From positions 1-42,276 of the forward strand of contig JAFAXH010000137.1 of the NCBI GenBank assembly GCA_019241085.1: a stretch of DNA of 42,276 bases, given 5' to 3'. Position 1 is the stretch's first letter. Every line of letters begins with the position of its first letter. This document shows positions 16,998-25,091 of this stretch, in pieces. The position numbers and the translations under genes were made by a program. Source of the stretch: Verrucomicrobiota bacterium. Lineage in GTDB: Bacteria > Verrucomicrobiota > Verrucomicrobiia > Chthoniobacterales > SZAS-18. Below the pieces are notes generated by a model. The model had not been told where the DNA came from. It saw nothing but the letters and a program-made list of their open reading frames with translations, and did no database searches.

Positions 16998-19565
16998 TTG
17001 GACCCTGTCATCGTCGCCGAAACCTCCGCTGCCAGCTTGAACACGCCGATGTTCCGGCAATACCGGCGCATCCGTGCGGAACTGCCGACGGACGTATTAC
17101 TCTTTTTCCGCCTCGGCGATTTTTACGAACTCTTCGGCGACGACGCCAAAACCGCCGCGCCAATCCTCAACGTCGCGCTGACCAAACGCCATGAATTGCC
17201 GATGTGCGGCGTGCCCTATCACGCGCTCGACGCGTATCTCGGCAAGCTCATCCGCGCCGGCCGGCGGGTCGCAATTTGCGATCAAAAAGGCGAAGTCAAA
17301 CCGGGCCAGCTCGTCGAGCGCGAAGTCACGCAAGTTCTGTCCGCCGGCACCGTCACCGATGCCCGCTTGCTCGACGCCGGGCGCAACAACTACCTCGCCG
17401 CCGCCTGGGTGCCGCCGACGCACGGCGGCAAGCTCGCCACTCGCGGCTTTGCGTATCTCGACCTCACGACCGGTGCCTTTCACCTCACCGAACTCGCCAG
17501 CCCGGCGGCGTTGCTCGATGAGTTGGCCCGCGTCGCGCCCGCCGAATTTCTCATCGCCGACGACCCGGCGCAGAGCGCGGCGTTTGCCAACTTCGCCGAC
17601 ACGCGCGCCTACGACGCTGGCGCCTTCAATCCCGTCGCGGCGGATCATGCTTTGCGCGAGCATTTCGGCGTGCAATCGCTCGACGGCTTCGGCTGCGGCG
17701 ACCTGCCCCACGCGGTGACGGCCGCCGGCGCGCTGCTGCACTATTTGCAACACGTCATGCGCCGCCCGCTCGGGCATGTCGTCGCGCTGAAATCGTATCG
17801 CGCGGACGGTTTTCTCGCGCTCGACGCAGTTTCGCAAATGCACTTGGAAATCGTCCGTCCCCGCGCCGAGGGCGGCACGAGCCTGCTCGCCGCCATCGAC
17901 CGCACGGTCACGCCGCTCGGCGCGCGCCGGCTGCGCCAATGGCTGCTCTATCCCTTGCGCGACCTCGTCCGACTCAACGCGCGCCAAGCGCTCATCGCTG
18001 CATTTCTCGCGCGACCCGGCGCGCTCGGCGCGGTGCGCGAAACCTTGCGCGGCGTGCGCGATTTGGAACGCACCGTCGGACGCTTGAGCCAGGCGGCGGG
18101 CAACGCGCGCGATCTGCTCGTGTTGCACGAATCGCTCGCCACCGTGCCCGCGTTGCAAGCGCAGCTCGCGACACTGTATTCTACGGCACCGCTTGCACAA
18201 AGGCTCGGCGCGCGGCTTCATCCATTGCCGGAACTCGTGCAGACATTGCACAAGGCGCTCATGCCCGAGCCGCCGGCGTCCTTGCGCGACGGCGGCATTT
18301 TCCGCGACGGCTGGAACGTTGATCTCGACGAACTCCGCCGCGCCACGCGCGAAGGCAAGGATTGGATTGCGGCATTGCAGGAAAAAGAGATCGCGCGCAC
18401 GGGCATCAGTTCTCTGAAAATCCGTTACAACTCGGTCTTCGGCTATTTCATCGAGATCACGAAAGCAAACCTCGCCCGTGTGCCGGCTGACTATCATCGC
18501 AAGCAAACCACGGCCAACGGCGAGCGCTTCATCACGCCGGAATTGAAAGACGTGGAAACGCGCTTGCTCGGCGCGGAGGAACGCGCGCGGACGCTGGAAG
18601 CCGAGCTATTCGTGCAACTGCGCGACGAGGCGCTCGCGCACGTCCGCGCGTTGCAGGAAACGGCCGACGCGCTCGGCACGCTCGACGCGCTCGCCGGTCT
18701 CGCGGAAACGGCGCGGTTGCACGGTTACTGCCGGCCGACGTTGCGCGAAGAAGGCGGCATCGCCATTGCCGAAGGCCGTCATCCCGTGCTCGATCAGCAG
18801 CTCGCGGAGAACGCCGGCGGTGGGAAATTCGTGCCGAACGACGTGCGGCTCGACGCGGCGGAAAACCGCTTGCTCATTCTCACCGGCCCGAACATGGCCG
18901 GCAAATCGACGTATTTGCGCCAGACCGCGCTGTTGGTGTTGCTCGCGCAGATCGGGTCGTTCATTCCCGCGAGGGAAGCCGAGATTGGCTTGGTGGACCG
19001 CATCTTCACCCGCGTCGGCGCGAGCGACGACCTCGCGCGCGGGCAATCGACGTTCCTCGTCGAGATGAACGAAACCGCGCGCATCCTGCACCACGCCACG
19101 CCGCGTTCGTTGGTCATCCTCGACGAAATCGGCCGCGGCACGAGCACGTATGACGGCTTGTCGATTGCGTGGAGCGTCGCGGAATATCTGCATGACAAAG
19201 TCGGTGCGCTGACGCTCTTTGCGACGCATTATCACGAACTCACCGAACTGGCGAAAACGCACGCCGCAGCGAAAAATTTCACCGTCGCCGTGCGCGAATG
19301 GAACGACGAGATCGTCTTCCTGCACCGCATCATGCCCGGCGCGGCGGACAAGAGTTACGGCATCCACGTCGCCCGCCTCGCCGGCATGCCCGCGCCCGTG
19401 CTCGACCGCGCGCGGGAAATCCTCCAGCGTCTCGAAGCCAGCGATCTGCCGTCCGAAAACATCCCGCGCCTTACTCCCGCCGAAGTCCGCCGCCGCAAAG
19501 CCGCCGCCGCGGCGGAAAAGCGCGCAGCGAGCGAAGCGGATCGGCCGCAGTTGTCGTTGTTTTAA
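16998..19565 (+). CDS. mutS: DNA mismatch repair protein MutS
   Basis: 855 residues with a TTG start at 16998; the first ATG in frame (17049) would lose the usual lead before TPMFRQY, so TTG is preferred. MutS signatures: mismatch-wedge F42-Y43-E44 in LGDFYELFGDDA, VAICDQ, Walker A GPNMAGKST at 630-638, Walker B with D709-E710 in ILDEIGRGTSTYDGLSIA, and LFATHYHELTEL. The final 20 residues (Ala/Lys/Arg-rich, ending QLSLF) match the usual MutS end. It recognises base mismatches and small loops and recruits MutL. No mutL is in the window. Length is normal for the family. Confidence 0.97.
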   Translation: MDPVIVAETSAASLNTPMFRQYRRIRAELPTDVLLFFRLGDFYELFGDDAKTAAPILNVALTKRHELPMCGVPYHALDAYLGKLIRAGRRVAICDQKGEVKPGQLVEREVTQVLSAGTVTDARLLDAGRNNYLAAAWVPPTHGGKLATRGFAYLDLTTGAFHLTELASPAALLDELARVAPAEFLIADDPAQSAAFANFADTRAYDAGAFNPVAADHALREHFGVQSLDGFGCGDLPHAVTAAGALLHYLQHVMRRPLGHVVALKSYRADGFLALDAVSQMHLEIVRPRAEGGTSLLAAIDRTVTPLGARRLRQWLLYPLRDLVRLNARQALIAAFLARPGALGAVRETLRGVRDLERTVGRLSQAAGNARDLLVLHESLATVPALQAQLATLYSTAPLAQRLGARLHPLPELVQTLHKALMPEPPASLRDGGIFRDGWNVDLDELRRATREGKDWIAALQEKEIARTGISSLKIRYNSVFGYFIEITKANLARVPADYHRKQTTANGERFITPELKDVETRLLGAEERARTLEAELFVQLRDEALAHVRALQETADALGTLDALAGLAETARLHGYCRPTLREEGGIAIAEGRHPVLDQQLAENAGGGKFVPNDVRLDAAENRLLILTGPNMAGKSTYLRQTALLVLLAQIGSFIPAREAEIGLVDRIFTRVGASDDLARGQSTFLVEMNETARILHHATPRSLVILDEIGRGTSTYDGLSIAWSVAEYLHDKVGALTLFATHYHELTELAKTHAAAKNFTVAVREWNDEIVFLHRIMPGAADKSYGIHVARLAGMPAPVLDRAREILQRLEASDLPSENIPRLTPAEVRRRKAAAAAEKRAASEADRPQLSLF

Positions 19566-19627
19566 TCTCTGCTGAAATCTGCAGGGTTAGAATTTTTTTG
19601 TAATCGTTTTATAATTTATCGCGCCCT

Positions 19628-21766
19628 CTAACGAGTTACAGACTCTCTTCGTGGCACAAACGAAAGATGGGACTCAGGAAAGCAGCTAGGATCATTCTTA
19701 ATCCGATCTGCTAACGCATCACCAAGATATGCCGGAAATTTCGCGTTACGCAGTGTTTTTGCCATGCTTAGTTGCTGGACAGTTAGCCCTTCAGCGTTTG
19801 AAAGATTGGCTCCTTCTAACTCAGCTCCTACAAAGAGTGTTCCTACCATACTGCATGGCCCAAAGTCTACATCTCGCGCATGAACAAACATAAATTGAAC
19901 ACCTGTAAAATCAGTGAGGCGCGGCAATACTCGTGCCATGTCTAAGGAGGCACCGAGTTCTTCATAAGCGGGGAATGAGGCCTTAACAATATTCGCGTTA
20001 AATGTGACTCCCCGAAGGTCTGCCGCCATGAAATCATTATTTCCGAACGAGCACAGGGTAAATGAGCTTTGACTCAGCTGTGAAAAGATAAAATTAGTAT
20101 GTCGGAATTCACATAGTGAAAGGTGCATTGCTTCCATCTTGACGTGGCTCAGATCAGCGTCCGCAAAATTGGTATCGAAAATATCAGCTGACGCTTCGTT
20201 GCTGCTCATTTTCTCCGCCGGCAAGCTTGTTTCGGAGAATTCTACATTGGAGAAGTCTGCTCCCTGAGCTTCCACTTGATCGAAGACGCATCGACGCAAA
20301 TCAGAATAGGAAAAATCCGCTCCCTCAATGTCGACATTTACAAACTGTGCCTTGACTAGAAAACATTTACGCGCGGAGACATGGCGCAAAAGGCGATTTT
20401 TTAAGATAAACCCCTTAACCAAGGAAAATTCCTGTTCCACTTTATCACGCTCGCCTGTCCAGGTAGGAGGTTTTGATGAAAAATCCACTTCATCAACTAC
20501 TGCATAAGGTTTGAGTCCTAGCACGTGCAGTAAATGTGGCCCCCAGCGCTGCCAAAATGTGCCCGGGATAAACTTATCAGTCTGACGAGAGGCTATTGTT
20601 AAATGGCTATGAATTAGAGAGTCTCTGAAGCGATCAAAAGGCGCATCTCTTATATTTGTGGTAAATACTCCGTTAGACCAGCATCCTAGAACAACGCTGA
20701 CAACTATCGGTATCAATACACCAAACAGTTGTGGTCTGTGTAGATGACTAGAGGGTATCTTTGCATCCTGAAAATTGCGCGCCCAAAATGTGCGATTCAT
20801 TAACTGCCAGAACCATAGCGAAGAGCCTAGGCCGGCTCCAAATAGCACAACATGAAGTGCCGTAAGCTGCCGGATTTGTGCGCGCAGGCCGTTAGCCCAG
20901 ATCAGCCATAAGGTAAAGGGCACCATGATCCAAACGAGCAGCGTAGAGATAAAACTTTGCATCCGCGCCGCGCGTGGGCGGTTCTTACGCAGCACGGGAT
21001 GGCGGTCGCGGCAGAGGTCGTTAATTAGCCAAGGGAAGGTGGATTCGTCCAGCCGTCGACCATCGGGGAAGACGGCGGGCAGGGCGGCGAGGGCGTCCCA
21101 AAGGCGTTGCAAATAAATTTGGAGGTAGAGGTGCAGGAGCAGCAGCAGCATGGGCGCGGCGACATAGAAGCCAAGGATTGGGATGTCGATGCCGATGACA
21201 GGCAACTTGGTGCTGGCGGTGTTGAGGAAGAGCTGGGAGTCTTGTGCGCTGGCGATGGTGAGGATGATGAAGGCGGCGAGGGCGAGCAGAGTGAGAAAGA
21301 CCTTCGCGGCGTTCTCGGAGATGCTCTTCACGTAGTCAAGCGCAGCGAACTTCTCTAGGTCTTTAGGCAACTTGGCGAAGGCTAGGTCGGCCCCGGCGAG
21401 GTGGCCGGGGATGAGTCCGCGGGCTTGTGAGAAATCGGCCTCGATGAGAGTGGCGTTCCAGAAGCGGGTGTCGGTGAGGTCAGCGTCAACGAATTTGCAG
21501 CGAGAGAAGTCACATTCGCGCAGGTCGGCGTGGGAAAAGTCTTCGCCGCTCCAGTCGGTATCGCTGAAGTCGAGATGGTGCCAGCCGCCGCGACGAAAAC
21601 GGTGAGGGTGGCCCAAGATCGCGAGGCGGTGCAGCCGGTAGCCGCGTTCAACATTGACGATGCGCTGACGCGTAGCGTCAGGAATACGCCCGCGCCGTTG
21701 AACCGCACGCCGGAACTGCCACGGATGCAGGATTCGCCGCAACATCGTGCGAATACGGAGAGACAT
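19628..21766 (-). CDS. Pentapeptide-repeat membrane protein (two repeat regions around a TM bundle)
   Basis: 712 residues, ATG at complement 21764-21766. N-terminal pentapeptide repeats (about residues 65-130: FSHADLRECDFSRCKFVDAD) are followed by five candidate membrane helices (about 150-170, 190-215, 265-285, 295-320 and 345-365). A longer C-terminal array of A(D/N)LxX-like repeats follows (about 450-690). Function is unrecognised; pentapeptide repeats build a right-handed beta-helix and serve as scaffolds or DNA mimics in different proteins. The coding part from about 19630 to 20950 is much poorer in GC than the part above it. The gene has no tightly linked neighbour. Confidence 0.8.
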   Translation of the reverse strand: MSLRIRTMLRRILHPWQFRRAVQRRGRIPDATRQRIVNVERGYRLHRLAILGHPHRFRRGGWHHLDFSDTDWSGEDFSHADLRECDFSRCKFVDADLTDTRFWNATLIEADFSQARGLIPGHLAGADLAFAKLPKDLEKFAALDYVKSISENAAKVFLTLLALAAFIILTIASAQDSQLFLNTASTKLPVIGIDIPILGFYVAAPMLLLLLHLYLQIYLQRLWDALAALPAVFPDGRRLDESTFPWLINDLCRDRHPVLRKNRPRAARMQSFISTLLVWIMVPFTLWLIWANGLRAQIRQLTALHVVLFGAGLGSSLWFWQLMNRTFWARNFQDAKIPSSHLHRPQLFGVLIPIVVSVVLGCWSNGVFTTNIRDAPFDRFRDSLIHSHLTIASRQTDKFIPGTFWQRWGPHLLHVLGLKPYAVVDEVDFSSKPPTWTGERDKVEQEFSLVKGFILKNRLLRHVSARKCFLVKAQFVNVDIEGADFSYSDLRRCVFDQVEAQGADFSNVEFSETSLPAEKMSSNEASADIFDTNFADADLSHVKMEAMHLSLCEFRHTNFIFSQLSQSSFTLCSFGNNDFMAADLRGVTFNANIVKASFPAYEELGASLDMARVLPRLTDFTGVQFMFVHARDVDFGPCSMVGTLFVGAELEGANLSNAEGLTVQQLSMAKTLRNAKFPAYLGDALADRIKNDPSCFPESHLSFVPRRESVTR

Positions 21767-21857
21767 AAGCTAATGCGCTTGGTTCTATGCAACCGCCGCG
21801 CCATGCTTGCTAGCTAGCGAATTGCAATTCAGATGACAAGTCGCTGCTGCCACGCGC

Positions 21858-22793
21858 TCACGCCGGCTCGACGTGCACGAGCACGTCGGCGATGCGGGCG
21901 TCGGCGGCGCGGATGGCGTCTTTGACCCGGTGCGCGATGTTGTGGCCGGCATCGACGCTGATCGCGCCATCGACGGCGATGTGCAGATCGACGTAGAATT
22001 CCAGGCCCATCTTGCGCACGCGGCACTTCTCGGGTGTCAGCACGCCGGGCACCGCCGCGGCGGCGGCGCGCACCTTTTGCTCGATCTCCGGCGGCGGGGC
22101 CACATCCATGATTTCGCCGACGGCGGGCAGCAACATGCGCACGCCGTTGAAAGCGATGAACGCGCACGCGACCAGCGCGGCCCAGGCATCCGCGCCCGCC
22201 CAGGCGGGGCCGCCGAGGATGGCGATGACGATGCCGACAAAGGCGGCGACCGAGGTCAGCGCGTCGCTGCGGTGGTGCCAGGCGTCGGCGCGGGCGGCGG
22301 AACTGCCGAGTTCTTCGCCGAGATGGACGACGCGACGGAAGAGCGCTTCTTTTATTAAAATGACGACGACGAGCACGGCCAGCGTCCAGGCCGTCGGCGC
22401 GGGCCGGCTTTTGGCGACGAAGAAAATCTCGCGCACGCTCTGCGCGGCGAGCACGACGGCGGCGGTGAGCACGCCGGCGGCGACGACGAGCGCGGCCATC
22501 GGCTCGGCTTTGCCGTGGCCAAAGGGGTGATTCTCGTCGGGCTGGCGCTCGGAATATTTCAAGCCGAACCAGATGACGAGCGAGCCGGCGACATCGAGGC
22601 CGCTCTCGACGCCGTCGGCGATGAGCGCGTAGGAATTGCCCACGGCGCCGGCGGCGATCTTCACGGCGGCGAAGAGGACGTTCACCAGCGCGCCCAGCAG
22701 CGCCCAGCGCCGCGCGAGCGCCGAGAGCGCGGGCGAGGTTGGCTCGCCGGTGGCGGGATGCGCCACGTTCGTGGCGGGCACGGGAGTTTCCAT
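21858..22793 (-). CDS. Cation diffusion facilitator (CDF) metal efflux transporter
   Basis: 311 residues from the preferred ATG at complement 22791-22793; a GTG at 22847 would add 18 residues. Six helices are likely. Metal site motifs: ALIADGVESGLD (E63 and D67 in the place of the helix-2 ligands) and the helix-5 HHRSDALTS with His and Asp four residues apart. The last 85 residues form the cytoplasmic ferredoxin-like domain (VDLHIAVDGAISVDAGHNIAHRV). CDF proteins export Zn2+, Co2+, Fe2+ or Mn2+ by proton antiport. The glutamate in place of the usual histidine or aspartate in helix 2 prevents a firm guess at the metal. It is divergent from the flippase-like gene downstream. Confidence 0.92.
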   Translation of the reverse strand: METPVPATNVAHPATGEPTSPALSALARRWALLGALVNVLFAAVKIAAGAVGNSYALIADGVESGLDVAGSLVIWFGLKYSERQPDENHPFGHGKAEPMAALVVAAGVLTAAVVLAAQSVREIFFVAKSRPAPTAWTLAVLVVVILIKEALFRRVVHLGEELGSSAARADAWHHRSDALTSVAAFVGIVIAILGGPAWAGADAWAALVACAFIAFNGVRMLLPAVGEIMDVAPPPEIEQKVRAAAAAVPGVLTPEKCRVRKMGLEFYVDLHIAVDGAISVDAGHNIAHRVKDAIRAADARIADVLVHVEPA

Positions 22794-22933
22794 AACAGGA
22801 TGAACGAGTGGGTTTGCGTCGATGCCAGGCGCCCGCGCCCCGGACACCGGCTTATAATTTGCTTTTCTCCGCAGCGAAACCGCGTTTTTCTGCGACCGTC
22901 CGTGCGGTTCGCGCGCGGACTGCCCATTTTCCC

Positions 22934-23995
22934 ATGAAAAAAGCGCTCATCACGACGCTCCAAATCCTCGTCTCCATTTCCATTCTCGCCTGGGTTTTCC
23001 GTGATCCGCGGAAAAACGCCGAGATGCTCCAGGCGCTGCGTCTGGCCGACGCGCGCTGGCTCCTGGCCGCGCTGGCGGTCACGGCGTCCGCGCCGGTCTG
23101 CGCCACCTTGCGCTGGGGCCTGCTGCTGCGGGCGCAAAACATCGTGCTCCCGTGGCTGCGCGTCCTGGAAATTTTCTTCGTCGGCAACTTCTTCAATCTC
23201 TTCGGCCTCGGCGCGACGGGCGGCGACGTGGTCAAAATCTTTTATCTCCTGCGCGAGCCAGCCGCCGCCGGGCGCAAGACGACGGCGCTGCTTACGGTCG
23301 TGATGGACCGCCTGCTCGGGCTGCTCGGGCTGGTCATCATCGCGTGCGTTTTCATCCCGCTCCGTTTTTCCTGGCTCACGCAAACGAAGACTTCCGCCGG
23401 CTGGCTGTCGGCGTTCCTGCTCATCCTTGCCAGCGCCATCGGCGGCATCGTGGTCACGGCGGTCGTCGCGTATTTCAATCTCGCCGACCGGCTGCCCGCC
23501 CGCCTGCCCGGTCGCGCCGGCATCGTGCAGATGTCCACGGCCTTGCGCCAATACGGCCGCGCGTGGCGCACCACGCTGTGCTGCCTCGCGATCTCCCTGC
23601 CGGGACACACGGCGCTCTTTGGCACGGTCTATTACGGCGCCCGCGCGTTCCATCTCACGGCGCCGTCGCTCCTCGACCTTTGCACGCTCATGCCGATTGC
23701 GAACACGATCATCTCCGTGCCCGTCAGCGTCTCCGGCATGGGCGTGCGCGAGGGCATTTTCCGCCAGTTGCTCGGCGACCTCTGCGGCGTCTCGGAGGTG
23801 AATGCGACGCTGCTGGCCGAGGTGCAATTCCTTTGCAACACCTTTTACTGCCTGATCGGCGGCGTCGTTTATCTTTTCTACCGTTCCAGCCACGGCACGC
23901 CGCCCGCCGCCACGCTTGAGGACGAGACCGTCGGCACCGCCTCGCCGGAAGCCGCGCTGGGCGAAAGTGTCACCGCCGGCCTGCCGCACGCGTGA
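22934..23995 (+). CDS. Flippase-like membrane protein (LPG synthase TM / UPF0104 family)
   Basis: 353 residues, ATG 22934; the frame is open further upstream but ATG precedes the first helix. Eight or so membrane helices include the family patterns FVGNFFNLFGLGATGGDVVKIFY (split here over residues about 75-100), LTVVMDRLLGLLGL and the closing SVSGMGVREGIFRQLL. Proteins of this UPF0104/lysylphosphatidylglycerol synthase membrane-domain group are thought to move or modify membrane lipids; there is no aminoacyl transferase domain here. It is followed by three close co-directional genes (gaps of 12, 20 and 128 bases), perhaps one transcript for lipid-like product formation. Confidence 0.85.
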   Translation: MKKALITTLQILVSISILAWVFRDPRKNAEMLQALRLADARWLLAALAVTASAPVCATLRWGLLLRAQNIVLPWLRVLEIFFVGNFFNLFGLGATGGDVVKIFYLLREPAAAGRKTTALLTVVMDRLLGLLGLVIIACVFIPLRFSWLTQTKTSAGWLSAFLLILASAIGGIVVTAVVAYFNLADRLPARLPGRAGIVQMSTALRQYGRAWRTTLCCLAISLPGHTALFGTVYYGARAFHLTAPSLLDLCTLMPIANTIISVPVSVSGMGVREGIFRQLLGDLCGVSEVNATLLAEVQFLCNTFYCLIGGVVYLFYRSSHGTPPAATLEDETVGTASPEAALGESVTAGLPHA

Positions 23996-24007
23996 GAGTC
24001 CGGTCGG

Positions 24008-24439
24008 ATGAAAAGAAGCCCAACGCCGCGCGTGATCGTTTGCGCCACGTTGAGTTGGGATGGCCGGGTGCTCGATCCTCCCGGCGTCAACCATGACGAC
24101 GCGGCGCTCCTCGACCCGCGCCTGCTCGCCGGCTTGCTGACGCGTCTGGCGCGGCATTATCCGCGCCTCCGGCAATTCACCGCCACCGGCGGCTCCTTCG
24201 CCGCGCACGCGCTGCTCGCAGCCGGCGCGGTCGATGAAATCCACGTCCGCCTCCAGCCGCGAATTGTCGGCGGCCCCGCGGCGCTGACCTTGACCGGCCC
24301 GCCGCCGTTTGCCTTCGCGCCCGCTGGACGCGACCCGCTTTTCCCCCGGTCCGTGCCCTGCCGGCTGTTGTCCGCAAAAACCACCGGCCAAACCTGCCTC
24401 TTGCGCTACCGTGTGCTGCGCGGCGCCCGCCGCCGCTGA
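24008..24439 (+). CDS. Shortened RibD C-terminal (reductase-like) domain protein
   Basis: 143 residues, ATG 24008, 12 bases behind the flippase-like gene. It opens with CATLSWDGRV, like the start of RibD C-terminal reductases. Much of the middle of the fold is missing. It then has TATGGSFAAHALLAAGAVDEIHVRLQPRIVGG (split here at about residues 58-90), the diagnostic second half of the domain. The normal domain has about 200 residues, so roughly 60-70 are absent between the two blocks. Activity as an NADPH-dependent pyrimidine reductase is therefore doubtful; it could be a divergent, functional short form. Confidence 0.7.
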   Translation: MKRSPTPRVIVCATLSWDGRVLDPPGVNHDDAALLDPRLLAGLLTRLARHYPRLRQFTATGGSFAAHALLAAGAVDEIHVRLQPRIVGGPAALTLTGPPPFAFAPAGRDPLFPRSVPCRLLSAKTTGQTCLLRYRVLRGARRR

Positions 24440-24459
24440 CCCGCCCGCCGCACCTCCTC

Positions 24460-24963
24460 ATGCACACCGCCACCGCCATCATCATCCGCGCCCCGCGCGA
24501 CCGGATCTTTGAGGTCACCGCGGATCTGGAGAACTGGACGCGCATCCTGCCGCACTACCGCTACATCCATTATCTCGAACGCGGCCTGAGCGGCGGCGCG
24601 ACCGAGCGGCACATCGTCAAGATGGCCGCCACGCGCGACGGCATCCCGATTGCGTGGACGAGCGAACAAGTCATCGACCGCGCGCGCCAGGAAGTGCGCT
24701 TCACCCACCTGAAGGCGTTCACCAAAGGCATGCACGTCGTCTGGACCTACACCGACCTACCCGACGGCAGCGGCGTGCGGGTCGAGATCGTCCACGATTT
24801 GAAATTCCGCTTCCCACCGCTGCAACCGCTCGCCGACCGCATCATCGGCTCCTACTTCATCGAAAACATCGCCAACAAAACGCTGCGCCGCTTCAAAGAG
24901 TATTTGGAACCCGCACAGCACGCCAAGCCCGCTGCGCGGGAAGCTCAAAACCCGAAGCTCTAA
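24460..24963 (+). CDS. SRPBCC/START-like cyclase family protein
   Basis: 167 residues, ATG 24460, 20 bases behind the RibD-C-like gene. It has the Bet v1-like/SRPBCC layout: start IIIRAPRDRIFEVTADLENW, LPHYRYIHYLE, then VRFTHLKAFTKGMHVVWTYTD and a C-terminal helix (ADRIIGSYFIENIANKTLRRF). The fold forms a hydrophobic pocket used by polyketide cyclases and lipid transfer proteins. It stands just before a ketoacyl synthase gene, which fits a role on acyl or polyketide intermediates (inference). The last residues (EAQNPKL) and the TAA stop are encoded inside an inverted repeat. Confidence 0.85.
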   Translation: MHTATAIIIRAPRDRIFEVTADLENWTRILPHYRYIHYLERGLSGGATERHIVKMAATRDGIPIAWTSEQVIDRARQEVRFTHLKAFTKGMHVVWTYTDLPDGSGVRVEIVHDLKFRFPPLQPLADRIIGSYFIENIANKTLRRFKEYLEPAQHAKPAAREAQNPKL

Positions 24964-25069
24964 GCTCGAAACAAGCTCAAAGTTTCAAGCTCAAGTTTTG
25001 CCCCGACTCACCGCGTTGCCCGCCGTTTATTGAACTTGGAATTTTGACCTTGTTTCGAGCTTCGAGCTT
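24955..25069. repeat. Long inverted repeat, AAGCTCGAAACAAG type, before the ketoacyl synthase gene
   Basis: The left arm (24955-24997) and right arm (25029-25069) pair with several mismatches, sharing the word CTCGAAACAAG on one arm and its complement on the other; the words AAGCTC and GAGCTT recur. The stop codon of the SRPBCC gene (24961-24963) lies inside the left arm. The ketoacyl synthase ATG follows 22 bases after the right arm. Confidence 0.75.
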
Positions 25070-25091
25070 GGAACTTAGAACTTCTTCAACT

